Made by a program: the position numbers and the translations under genes. The notes under the pieces are model-generated. The model had not been told where the DNA came from. It made no database searches and was given only the letters and a program-made list of their open reading frames with translations. Shown here one piece after another: positions 16,646-23,963 of a DNA stretch of 45,157 nucleotides. The DNA lies in the NCBI GenBank assembly GCA_028822695.1, contig JAPKDA010000008.1:1-45157 (forward strand), in the 5' to 3' direction. How positions within the stretch are numbered: the first letter of the stretch is position 1; each line of letters starts with the position of its first letter. Source of the DNA: Akkermansiaceae bacterium. Its GTDB lineage: Bacteria > Verrucomicrobiota > Verrucomicrobiia > Verrucomicrobiales > Akkermansiaceae.

Positions 16646-16682
16646 AAAGAAAAGCGGCCAATCCCGGGGGGATTGGCCGCTT
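16646..16682 (-). terminator. Rho-independent terminator of glnII
   Basis: A perfect 13-bp stem, AAGCGGCCAATCC (16652-16664) with GGATTGGCCGCTT (16670-16682), has a 5-nt loop. On the minus strand it is followed by TTTTCTTT (complement of 16646-16653). It lies 23 bp past the glnII stop codon. Confidence 0.9.
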
Positions 16683-16705
16683 GAGAAGATTAATCCGTGG
16701 GGACC

Positions 16706-17719
16706 TTAGGAGGTCGGGACGGATTCGATGGTCTGGAGGATGCGTCCGGCGATCGCGTAGGGGTCGCCCTGCGAGTTCGGACGACGGTCCTCAAGGTAGC
16801 CTTTGTAGGCGTCGTCCTTGACGAAGCTGTGAGGGACCCGGACGGATGCGCCGCGGTCGGCAATACCCCAGGAGAACTTGTCGATGGACTGGGTCTCGTG
16901 GAGGCCGGTGAGGCGCATGTGGTTGTCGGGTCCGTAGACGGCGATGTGCTCTTCGACGTTTTCCTCGAATGCTGCCATGAGCTTGAGGAAGTAGTCTTTT
17001 CCACCCTTGTCCCGGAGGTGATCGGTGGAGAAGTTGGCGTGCATGCCGGAGCCGTTCCAGTCTCCCGCGAGAGGTTTACAATGCCATTCGATATCGAGGC
17101 CGTAGTTTTCGCCGAGGCGAAGGAGGAGGAAGCGGGCCATCCACATTTCGTCAGCGGCACGCTTGGAGCCTTTGCCGAAGACCTGGAATTCCCACTGGCC
17201 TTTGGCGACCTCGGCATTGATGCCTTCGTGGTTGATGCCTGCGTAGAGACACTGAGAGAGGTGCTCCTCGACGATTTCGCGAGCTGCACCGACGTTTTTG
17301 TAGCCAACGCCACAGTAGTACTCTCCCTGGGGGGCCGGGTAGCCGGCTTTTGGGAAGCCGTAGATGTCACCATCGTCGACGAAGAAGTATTCCTGCTCGA
17401 AACCAAACCATGTGCCGGGATCATCAGGGATGGTGGCGCGGGTATTGGAAGGGTGGGGAGTACCGTCTGGAAGCATCACCTCGCACATGATGAGAACGCC
17501 GTTCTCGGATGCCTTGTCTGGATAGACGGCGACTGGCTTCAGGACGCAATCCGAGTCACCACCGTCAGCTTGCTGAGTGGAGCTGCCGTCGAAGCCCCAG
17601 AGAGGGAGCTGATCGAGGGTCGGGAAGGTGTCGAATTCCTTGATGCAATTCTTAGTGCGGAGGTTTGGAACGGGAGTGTATCCGTCCAACCAGATGTAAT
17701 CCAATTTGAACTTTGCCAT
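16706..17719 (-). CDS. glnII: Type II (eukaryote-like) glutamine synthetase
   Basis: Condenses glutamate and ammonia to glutamine with ATP. At 337 residues it is the short GSII form, not the approximately 470-residue GSI. Signatures: LDYIWLDGYTPVPNLRTK and WGFDGSSTQQA in the beta-grasp domain; GFEQEYFFVD with metal-binding Glu; QWEFQV, GDWNGSGMHANFST (ATP and glutamate site) and DRGASVRVPHS. GSII is typical of eukaryotes and is found in some bacteria (rhizobia, actinomycetes, Bacteroidota/PVC lineages). The start is ATG 17719; the upstream open frame lacks conserved residues. A structured leader (17770-17811) and a strong terminator flank it, consistent with a single-gene, regulated unit. Confidence 0.94.
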   Translation of the reverse strand: MAKFKLDYIWLDGYTPVPNLRTKNCIKEFDTFPTLDQLPLWGFDGSSTQQADGGDSDCVLKPVAVYPDKASENGVLIMCEVMLPDGTPHPSNTRATIPDDPGTWFGFEQEYFFVDDGDIYGFPKAGYPAPQGEYYCGVGYKNVGAAREIVEEHLSQCLYAGINHEGINAEVAKGQWEFQVFGKGSKRAADEMWMARFLLLRLGENYGLDIEWHCKPLAGDWNGSGMHANFSTDHLRDKGGKDYFLKLMAAFEENVEEHIAVYGPDNHMRLTGLHETQSIDKFSWGIADRGASVRVPHSFVKDDAYKGYLEDRRPNSQGDPYAIAGRILQTIESVPTS

Positions 17720-18510
17720 GGTTGTGTGTGTATACGATTTCAGGTTTCTCAGAGGCCGCCCGGAAGCGTGCAGAGTCCTGCGCAGCCGAACGGCACCCCC
17801 TGAGCGGGGGGCACTATGCGTAAAGCAGCTGCCGTGCCAAGCAGGGAATCCGGGATTTTCTGGGGAAATCAGGGGGGGGTGGGCGATCCGACGGAGGATC
17901 GGGGGATTGGGGGCGGGAGGAGGGGGCCGTTTAAGGCAGGGTCGATCCAGATCCGATTGTGGTGGGCCGGGCCCATGAGACAATTGATGCCGTGAATCAC
18001 TTGATGGGCTGGAGTATTGGTGGCGTTACTCGGCAGAAGGCGATTGAAAAGCGCTTCAACGCAAGGCGCACAAAAAACACCCAACCCCAAAGATGGGTTT
18101 GAGCGATAGCCTCAAACCTATCGGTTGTTGAACAAGGCGTGGATCCAAATCGCGACGTACGCTGAATGAGTGGTTCGCGAGGGGTTCTCGGACAATCGGG
18201 ACTTCACAGGTGCGAAACGAACAACGGTGACATGACGACTCACCAAATCGCCTACTTGCTGTGTGTTTGTCAGTTTGCTGGTAGACCAAGAGGGGCTCTT
18301 AGTGTCGGAGCGGCTCGACCACGAGGGGGCGAACTGAATATCGCTGCTTTGTCGCGTCCCTGTAGGCCGCCGGTTTGGTGAGATCCGAACCCGGGGCTGC
18401 GTTCGTGTTCTCACTTGCCCCGGATTTTGTTGTCTGGCCCCTTCAGAGTGGGCGATTTTGATGAATTTCGGGGCTTCACAGGGGCGAATCGGATCGCTAC
18501 GAGGTGGGCA
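17720..18510. other. Long non-coding interval upstream of glnII with several hairpins
   Basis: About 790 bp with no convincing protein gene. In the glnII leader there are GCAG-AGTC-CTGC (17770-17781) and CCCCC-TGAGC-GGGGG (17796-17810). Farther out, GGTTTGAG/CTCAAACC forms a perfect 8-bp hairpin (18096-18118). Next to it, on the minus strand, ACCCA...TGGGT is followed by GTTTTTT (complement of about 18070-18095), resembling an intrinsic terminator for a transcript arriving from about 18.4 kb. Minus-strand frames here (for example 18118-18414) are Ser/Thr/Arg-rich and not protein-like. A small RNA or a decayed gene is possible. No tRNA could be folded from it. Confidence 0.4.
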
Positions 18511-19092
18511 GTGAGGGGGAACAGGACGACGTATTTACTGATGGGGATCATCATTCTCCTGATGAATGTGCTGGTTCTTTGGGAGATTTGGGGGGCGGGG
18601 AACCATGAGCTTTATGAGGAAGGGGAGTTCATCGAGAACACGACGGCGTTTTCGTTCATGTTTTCCGGCATTTTGTTGCTTTTCCTGAGTCTGGGTAACA
18701 GCGGCTTGGAGAGGATCTTGACGCTGATTTTTTCGGCGACTTGCCTGATGTTTTTTCTCCGGGAGGTGGATGTGGAGGATTTCAGTATTCCGCATGGGCT
18801 TCAGTTGGTGGCTTCGGGGATGGGGCGGAATGTTGTGTTCTCGTTGGTCTACCTCTTGCTCGGATGGGGAGTTTTGGCGAACCTGAGGAAGCGGGTGGAT
18901 TTCAAGATCGGGCCCCTGTTTCGATCGGAAGTAGCGATCGTGGTGATGGTGGGATGCGGGTGCATTTTAGTGGGGGATTTTTTCCAGCATCTTGACAGCG
19001 TGATGGGCGAGGAGATTTTGGAGATGAATGGGGGGCTCTTGATTCTGTTGGCGGCGATCCTTCACGTCAGGACGCCGATCTGGAAGGGGTAG
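18511..19092 (+). CDS. Unknown six-helix membrane protein
   Basis: I do not recognise a named family. GTG 18511 is preceded by a reasonable GAGG ribosome-binding site; ATG 18541 is the next option. Six hydrophobic segments are visible, including MGIIILLMNVLVLWEIW, FSFMFSGILLLFLSLG, ILTLIFSATCLMFFL, VFSLVYLLLGWGVLANL, VAIVVMVGCGCILVG and LLILLAAILHV. Charged residues flank or enter the helices in striking motifs: FLREVDVEDF after helix 3 and GDFFQHLDSVMGEEILEMNG between helices 5 and 6. This suggests a functional polar site. It is flanked by non-coding DNA on the left and tiny frames on the right, with no operon partner. Confidence 0.65.
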   Translation: MRGNRTTYLLMGIIILLMNVLVLWEIWGAGNHELYEEGEFIENTTAFSFMFSGILLLFLSLGNSGLERILTLIFSATCLMFFLREVDVEDFSIPHGLQLVASGMGRNVVFSLVYLLLGWGVLANLRKRVDFKIGPLFRSEVAIVVMVGCGCILVGDFFQHLDSVMGEEILEMNGGLLILLAAILHVRTPIWKG

Positions 19093-19132
19093 GCGGTTGG
19101 GATTGATTGAGGGAAGACGTGGGGGCTTGAGA

Positions 19133-19246
19133 ATGGCGACGAAGCGGAGTGATGATTGGCCGTTGGAGGAGATCTACGTGGACAGCGAGGTCATTCAGCG
19201 AATGATCTGCTCCGTTCTTCTGACTAGTCAGTCACCCGGTCCTTAA
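19133..19246 (+). CDS. Very short open frame, possible gene remnant
   Basis: ATG 19133 opens a 37-residue frame (MATKRSDDWPLEEIYVDSEV at its start) preceded by a GGGGGC stretch. The first 20 residues have a plausible protein composition; the rest does not. It ends inside the 3' end of the opposite-strand lipoprotein frame. It could be a truncated gene 5' end. Low confidence. Confidence 0.2.
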   Translation: MATKRSDDWPLEEIYVDSEVIQRMICSVLLTSQSPGP

Positions 19247-19533
19247 TGGTCAGGAGAGTGGGCGATGTAGCCTGCCACGTAACCTTCCGGAAACTTCGCG
19301 ACGGTTCGCAAATTGTATAGGGCTTGGTGTCGGGTGTAGTTGCGGGAGCGGCGGTCAGTCGCGTCATGCCGGCTTGATCGGAAACCGGTTTTGTATGCGA
19401 GTTCCTGGTTGTTGGTGTTGAGGTTTGCAGGTGCGAGGGTTCCCGGGTTGGCATTGAGTCCTCCGGTGTTGTTAACGCCGCAACCTGTGACTGCAACGAC
19501 GGCTGCCAGGGCAAAGAGTAAATTTTTCTTTAT
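19243..19533 (-). CDS. Small lipoprotein frame lacking a standard start codon
   Basis: Reading the minus strand from 19533 gives KKNLLFALAAVVAVTGCGVN, a textbook lipoprotein signal with lipobox VTGC, then an Asn/Thr-rich segment and a basic region ending in GYVAGYIAHSPDH and TAA at 19243-19245. The codon before KKN is ATA (19531-19533), and no ATG, GTG or TTG lies in frame near it. An in-frame TGA is about 13 codons upstream. Either translation starts at ATA, or the start codon has mutated from ATG. The frame is 38 bp downstream of the kinase-PP2C gene on the same strand. Function unknown. Confidence 0.5.
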   Translation of the reverse strand: MKKNLLFALAAVVAVTGCGVNNTGGLNANPGTLAPANLNTNNQELAYKTGFRSSRHDATDRRSRNYTRHQALYNLRTVAKFPEGYVAGYIAHSPDH

Positions 19534-19571
19534 GTGTTGGAGTGTGGTGAAGGCTCAATTCTTGTCAATCA

Positions 19572-20780
19572 TCACAGCCCCCGGACTTCGGCGACGATGA
19601 GGGTGGCGTCGTCGGATTTGTCGTTGGCGGTGGCGCGGGTGAGGAGGGCGTTGGCGAAGTCCTGGGGCCCGCCTTCTTCGTTGAGGCCTTCGCGGATGTG
19701 GCGTTCCCAGAGGCCGTCGGTGATGCCGTCGGAGCAGAGGAGGAGGCGGTCGCCGTTTTTGAGGGGGTGGCTGGAGAGTTCGGGGTTGATGGTGGGGTGG
19801 CCGCCGCCGAGGGCGTCGTAGAGGGCGCTACGGCGGGGGTGAGTGCGGTACTGCATTTCGCGGATTTCGCCGCGCTTGAACTGTCGCCAGGCGATGTTGT
19901 GGTCGTGGCTGAGTTGTTGAGTTTCGCCGTCGCGGTTGAGGTAGAGTCGGGAATCGCCGATATGGGCGAGGTGGACGAGGCTGGGGGTGATCCAGGCGAG
20001 GGTGAGAGTGGCGCCCATGCCAGTGAGGTTGTCCTCTTTGGCGGCGAGTTCGTTGATGCCTTCGTGGGCGTTGCGGAGGAGATCGCCGAGGGGGGAGAGG
20101 TCTTCTGATTGGTCGTGGAGTTTTTCGAAGAGTTGCTTGGCGTGTTTGCGGATCCAGCGGAGGACCAGGCGGGAGGCGAACTCGCCGGCTTTGCCGCCGC
20201 CCATGCCATCGGAGACGGCGAGGACGAGGTGGTTGGGATCGAGGAGGGCTTCGCCGAGGGGGTCGAGGGGGCGGGCGCCGTCGGGGCTGACTTCGAGGGC
20301 GAGGAAGGCGTCATCGTTGGCGACATGGCGTTCGCCTTGTCGGGTGAGCGCGCTCCAGGAGATTTTCCAGACGTCGGGGTTTTCGACTTCCTTGTGGGTG
20401 GGGTCGGGGAGGAGGGTGGCGAGTTCGAAGTCGATGAGGCAGAATCGGCCCATCTTCAGGTGGTAGGTGACGTTGCGCGGTGCGGGGTCGTCGTGTCGGA
20501 CGCCGTAGTCGGCTTCGAGTTCGGCGAAGAGGGCGTCGGATTTTTTGCGCGAGATGTTGGGTGCGGGGCCGCCGCAGTTGGTGGTGACGATGTAGTTCTC
20601 CTCGGGATGAGACTCGAGGAGTTTAGGGACGTAGGTGCAGTCGCGTTCTTCGAGTGCTTTGAGGATGACGACCTCATTGGCACAGCGTGTGTCGGCATCG
20701 GTGCCGCGGAAGTGCTTGTGCACGTTGCCGAGGATGTCGATGCGGACGAGGGAGCGGATGCCGTCCTTGAGTTTTTTCAC
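19572..20780 (-). CDS. Minimal kinase-like domain fused to a PP2C-type Ser/Thr phosphatase
   Basis: Numbering is from GTG 20780 (a TTG at 20816 is the alternative). Residues about 5-135 look like a reduced RIO/Bud32- or LPS-kinase-type domain: VHKHF supplies the beta-3 Lys, CANEVVILKAL the helix-C Glu, HDDPAPRN matches HRDxxxxN of the catalytic loop (about 96-103), and LIDFE replaces DFG (about 116-119). No glycine-rich loop is evident. From about 138 a full PP2C domain follows: RHVANDDAF, SDGMGGGKAGEFA, GMGATLTLAW, HIGDSRLYL, LCSDGITDGL and DDATLIVAEV, with all metal-binding aspartates. One chain could therefore phosphorylate and dephosphorylate. The domain order is unlike the commoner PP2C-then-kinase fusions. 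Cytosolic; target unknown. Confidence 0.85.
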   Translation of the reverse strand: MKKLKDGIRSLVRIDILGNVHKHFRGTDADTRCANEVVILKALEERDCTYVPKLLESHPEENYIVTTNCGGPAPNISRKKSDALFAELEADYGVRHDDPAPRNVTYHLKMGRFCLIDFELATLLPDPTHKEVENPDVWKISWSALTRQGERHVANDDAFLALEVSPDGARPLDPLGEALLDPNHLVLAVSDGMGGGKAGEFASRLVLRWIRKHAKQLFEKLHDQSEDLSPLGDLLRNAHEGINELAAKEDNLTGMGATLTLAWITPSLVHLAHIGDSRLYLNRDGETQQLSHDHNIAWRQFKRGEIREMQYRTHPRRSALYDALGGGHPTINPELSSHPLKNGDRLLLCSDGITDGLWERHIREGLNEEGGPQDFANALLTRATANDKSDDATLIVAEVRGL

Positions 20781-20890
20781 TGGGGGTATTGAAGCGGAAG
20801 ATGGGGGGAAGCGCAAAAGGGAAGGACGGAATGCGGAAATTTGAAGGGGTAGTGCGGAAATAGGGAGGTGGTTGGGGAAGAGGGGAGTTG

Positions 20891-20910
20891 AACCGCTGAT
20901 TTCACGGATT
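20891..20910. repeat. CGCTGATTTC-type interspersed repeat upstream of rex
   Basis: AACCGCTGATTTCACGGATT, a copy of the short repeat also seen at 9535-9554 and 21696-21715. It lies between the divergent kinase-PP2C and rex genes. Confidence 0.45.
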
Positions 20911-20975
20911 GGGATGGTTTTCTTGTGAGGGATACAGGGAAGCCGCCGGACCGCGCGGAGCGACTGTCCCCTACC

Positions 20976-21004
20976 TTGACAATATGGGGAGTGGTGGGAT
21001 TATT
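20976..21004 (+). promoter_or_regulatory. Candidate sigma-70 promoter of rex
   Basis: A perfect -35 TTGACA (20976-20981) is separated by 17 bp from ATTATT (20999-21004), a moderate -10. The expected transcription start falls at about 21011-21012, coinciding with the preferred GTG start of rex, which would make the mRNA leaderless. No Rex operator of the TTGTGA-N6-TCACAA type is seen. Confidence 0.5.
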
Positions 21005-21011
21005 TGGTTGC

Positions 21012-21641
21012 GTGGATAAGATTGAAATACCTCGGAAGGCGATTTACCGGTTGTCGATTTACCAACGGTGTCTGCGGAGGCTGTGGGAGAATGGATTGGA
21101 GATGGTGAGTTCGTCGGCGTTGGCGAAGGCGGCAGGGGTGAAGTCGTCGCAGTTGCGGAAGGACCTGGGGTATTTCGGGCAGTTCGGGACGCGGGGATTG
21201 GGGTATTCGGTGGAGGAGCTGTTGAATGCGATTCGGGAGTTGTTGGGCCGGACGCAGTTCCAACCAGTGGTGTTGGTGGGGGCGGGTAATCTTGGGTCGG
21301 CCTTGTTGCGGTATCAGGGTTTTGAGAAGGAAGGCTTCGAGGTGGTGGCGGCATTTGATGCGTTTCCGGAGACGGTGTTGAAGCGCGGGATCGGGACGGC
21401 GGTGTTGCCGATCGGGGACATGTTGGAATTCGTCAAGAAGGGGGGGGTGCGTTTGGCCATTCTTTGTGTGCCGGCGGAGCATGCACAGGAGGTGACGAAT
21501 GATTTGGTGGGGGCGGGGGTGACGGGGATTTTGAATTTCTCGCCGTCGGTGTTGCAGGTGCCAGAGGCGGTGACGGTGAATAATGTGGATCTGGCGTTGG
21601 AGTTGGAGAATTTGAGCTATTTTGTGAGGGAAGAGGGGTAG
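21012..21641 (+). CDS. rex: Redox-sensing transcriptional repressor Rex
   Basis: DNA-binding NAD(H) sensor that represses fermentation and respiration genes when NADH is low. The N-terminal winged helix is recognisable by AIYRLSIYQRCLRRL and SSSALAKAAGVKSSQLRKDLGYFG. The Rossmann domain carries VVLVGAGNLGSALLRY, the dinucleotide-binding glycine motif, and ILCVPAEHAQEV. The C-terminus, LALELENLSYFV, is the domain-swapped helix region of Rex dimers. GTG 21012 (MDKIEIPRKAIYRL) matches the usual N-terminus; the frame is open further upstream but crosses the promoter. About 209 residues is normal. Confidence 0.93.
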   Translation: MDKIEIPRKAIYRLSIYQRCLRRLWENGLEMVSSSALAKAAGVKSSQLRKDLGYFGQFGTRGLGYSVEELLNAIRELLGRTQFQPVVLVGAGNLGSALLRYQGFEKEGFEVVAAFDAFPETVLKRGIGTAVLPIGDMLEFVKKGGVRLAILCVPAEHAQEVTNDLVGAGVTGILNFSPSVLQVPEAVTVNNVDLALELENLSYFVREEG

Positions 21642-21856
21642 CGGCGGGGAGTCGGAGGTTGGAAGACAGGAAGCAGAGGTTGGAGAGGGGGGATTAATCG
21701 CTGATTTCGCTGATTTGGAGAAGGGGGGATGAGGTGGGGGACTGATGGGCGGTGGGGCCGGTCACTGACCGGCGTTCCGGGTGGGAGAGGGAAAATATGG
21801 GGGAATGGCCTAAGAAGGGCTCGCGTGGACCGTTTGTTGTGTAGAATGGCACCCCG
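21642..21856. repeat. Repeat-filled spacer between rex and the ECF sigma gene
   Basis: Three elements sit in sequence: a GTCGGAGGTTGGAAG-type tract (21651-21690), a CGCTGATTTC-type repeat (21696-21715, AATCGCTGATTTCGCTGATT), and a perfect palindrome GCCGGTCA-C-TGACCGGC (21757-21773). A TAGAAT hexamer at 21842-21847 is a good -10 for the ECF gene, but no -35 is obvious. Confidence 0.5.
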
Positions 21857-21877
21857 ATGGGTCTAGAAGAGGAAGAT

Positions 21878-22414
21878 ATGGTCGACACTCGCGATGAATT
21901 CGTTGAGCGGGCTCTCGAAGAATTTGAGGGGCCGTTGATTGGATACGCGATGGGGATCGTGAAGGACCTCGAACGGGCCCGGGACGTTGTTCAGGACACA
22001 TTCATTCGGCTGTACCAACAGGATCGGGAGAAGGTTTCGCGCGGGTTGAAGACTTGGCTCTTCACGGTGTGCCGGAACCGGGCGCTCGACATTCTGCGGA
22101 AGGAAAAGCGGATGGTGGAACTGGACGATGCCGTGGCGCTCCGGATTGTCAGCGACGAAGCTGACCCTGGAGATGCGACGGACTGGGATGAGCGGGTGGC
22201 GCAGGTGATGTCTGCGCTGGACCGGTTGTCCGGGAATCAGCGGGAAGTCATTCGTCTGAAATTTCAACAAGGACTCAGCTACAAGGAGATCAGCGATGTG
22301 ACCGGACTTACCTCCGGGAATGTTGGCTTTTTGTTGCACACCGGACTGAATCGGCTGCGGTCGATGTTGCCGGATGATTTGTTGGATAACCTGAACCCTG
22401 CCAAATCGATATGA
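21878..22414 (+). CDS. ECF-type RNA polymerase sigma factor
   Basis: Alternative sigma factor with regions 2 and 4 only. Region 2 shows LIGYAMGIVKDLERARDVVQDTFIRLY and KTWLFTVCRNRALDILRKEKR, the core-binding and -10 recognising parts. Region 4 shows LDRLSGNQREVIRLKFQQGLSYKEISDVTGL followed by a helix-turn-helix (TSGNVGFLLHTGLNRLR). ATG 21878 (MVDTRDEFVERAL) has a strong GAGGAA ribosome-binding site; ATG 21857 would add seven residues and lacks one. The stop overlaps the start of the next gene by 4 bp (ATGA). This makes a classical sigma/anti-sigma pair with tight translational coupling. Confidence 0.92.
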   Translation: MVDTRDEFVERALEEFEGPLIGYAMGIVKDLERARDVVQDTFIRLYQQDREKVSRGLKTWLFTVCRNRALDILRKEKRMVELDDAVALRIVSDEADPGDATDWDERVAQVMSALDRLSGNQREVIRLKFQQGLSYKEISDVTGLTSGNVGFLLHTGLNRLRSMLPDDLLDNLNPAKSI

Positions 22415-23841
22415 AGAGAATTCATCCAGAAGATCCCCGCGTCACCCAGCATGCGCTTGGTGAGTTGAGCTTCAGTGAGGCTACAGAGGTGGACAAGGCT
22501 GCCTTGCTTGATCCTGCTGTGCAGGAGGCGATTGACGAGACGCGGCAGTTGGCCGGCTTGCTTGATGGGGTGATGGGGCAGGTGCAGTTGGGATTGGGTG
22601 AAGACCGTTTGGTGGCGATTCGTCGGGCGGGGCGGGCTCCGAATGTGACGGACTTGTCCTCGGCGAGTCCGCGGCGGCGATGGGGTCGGGCGGTGTTGAT
22701 CAGTTCGGCGGCGGCGGGCTTGATGTTGGCGACAATTTTTGTGCTGAAGGGGATTCCGGTGGACAAGACCGGGGGGCGTTTGACGGATGGAGGGCAGGGA
22801 GTTTTTGAGGAGGAGACCGTGATGCGGTTGCTCCTGGCACCAGCACCGCATCCGGAGCAGGTGGGGCATATGGCACAGGGGACTCCTGTGGCTCCAAATG
22901 TGCCGCCGGTGGTTCCGGGGAGGGAGAACGATGAGGAATGGATGGCGGAGTATCGGGCGTTGACGCAGTTGCTGCACGAGGATCCGGATCGATTTTTTCA
23001 GAACGTTGAGCGGGTGGCGCGTGGGGCGGAGATCGGGGACATTGCGAAGTTGCCGAGCTTCAAGGACAACGAGTTTGTGGACAGTAAGGAGACGTCCCGG
23101 TCGCCGGTGCCGGTGGTATCGGGTATGGCGAGCTATGCGATGGTGGAACGGTTTGTTCGTGGCGAGGGGATCTTGCCGCCGCGCAATGCGGTACGGGTGG
23201 AGGAGTTGATGAACAGCATTTCCTACGAATCGGGTGGCGACTCGGAGTTGGGTGGGGTGCGTCTCGGGGTGGAGTTGGTGAATTGTCCGTGGGATTCGGG
23301 TAAGTTGTTGTTGGGTGTGTTGTTGCAGAATGGGTCGGAAGAGATGATTCCGAGCACGGCGTCCTTGCAGTTGGTGGTGAAGCCGGAGTTGGTGAAGAGC
23401 TATCGTTTGGTGGGATACGCGGGGGTGGGCTCCAATGATGAATGGAAGGATCGACCGGCAGCGGTGGATGCGGGGTTGGCGCCGGGGCGTTCGAACTTCG
23501 TGATTTATGAACTGTTGCCGACTGACAAGGATTTGGCGGAACGCTGGGTGATGACCAAGGTTGAGTTTGTCTTCGGGGAGGGGCCGAAAAAGTACATGAC
23601 GGTTCCCGTGATGAGCCCTCCGCGGGCGTGGAATTCGGCGAGCGACAATTTTCAGACCGCAGCGGTGTTGGCGGGATACGGGTTGTTGTTGAGGGATTCG
23701 GAGCACAAGGGGGCCCTGGCATCGCATTCGCTGACGAAATTGGCGGAGAAAGCGTTGAGTTCGCAGAGGAACGGAGATTTGCAGCGTCGGGAGGCCTTGC
23801 AGTTGGTGATTGATAGCTGGAAGTTGCTGGAGGAGCGGTAG
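22411..23841 (+). CDS. Membrane anti-sigma/YfbK-like protein lacking its vWA domain
   Basis: The N-terminus (residues 1-60: HPEDPRVTQHALGELSFSEA..., LAGLLDGV) resembles the cytosolic segment of membrane anti-sigma factors and of YfbK-type proteins. A single transmembrane helix follows (about 94-112). Outside, residues about 215-300 match the YfbK N-terminal domain (SGMASYAMVERFVRGEGILPPRNAVRVEELMNSI, then ELVNCPWD). Residues about 320-475 match the C-terminal DUF3520 domain (KPELVKSYRLVGYAG, LLLRDSEHKGA). In YfbK proteins a von Willebrand A domain with a DxSxS metal site lies between these; here it is absent, replaced by about 20 residues. The gene is otherwise intact. Probable partner of the overlapping ECF sigma factor. 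Confidence 0.78.
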   Translation: MKRIHPEDPRVTQHALGELSFSEATEVDKAALLDPAVQEAIDETRQLAGLLDGVMGQVQLGLGEDRLVAIRRAGRAPNVTDLSSASPRRRWGRAVLISSAAAGLMLATIFVLKGIPVDKTGGRLTDGGQGVFEEETVMRLLLAPAPHPEQVGHMAQGTPVAPNVPPVVPGRENDEEWMAEYRALTQLLHEDPDRFFQNVERVARGAEIGDIAKLPSFKDNEFVDSKETSRSPVPVVSGMASYAMVERFVRGEGILPPRNAVRVEELMNSISYESGGDSELGGVRLGVELVNCPWDSGKLLLGVLLQNGSEEMIPSTASLQLVVKPELVKSYRLVGYAGVGSNDEWKDRPAAVDAGLAPGRSNFVIYELLPTDKDLAERWVMTKVEFVFGEGPKKYMTVPVMSPPRAWNSASDNFQTAAVLAGYGLLLRDSEHKGALASHSLTKLAEKALSSQRNGDLQRREALQLVIDSWKLLEER

Positions 23842-23963
23842 GGGGGCTTTTGGAAGTCGGAGAGAAGAAGATATAGAGGGAGGGAGAACGCGGCAGGTCC
23901 AAGATTGGATTGGGGAGATTGACGTTTGCGAAGTGGGGGGGGAGTGGGTAGATTGGCGCCGAG

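Noticed and set aside
16697-17803. 368-codon + strand frame opposite glnII
   Set aside because: Antisense shadow; glnII is unambiguous.
17725-17815. Resemblance of the glnII leader to a TPP (THI) riboswitch
   Set aside because: GGGGGTGCC and CTGAGA occur on the minus strand, but the spacing is wrong and the P4/P5 consensus is missing. The downstream gene is not thiamine-related.
18120-18180. Integron attC-like site (GTTGAACAAGGCG start)
   Set aside because: The second half with the complementary core was not found downstream, and no integrase or cassette array is present.
18118-18414. Minus-strand 98-codon frame and a possible tRNA
   Set aside because: The protein is Ser/Thr/Arg-rich without recognisable features. 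The GGTTCGGATC stretch lacks the invariant T-loop A and no cloverleaf could be folded.
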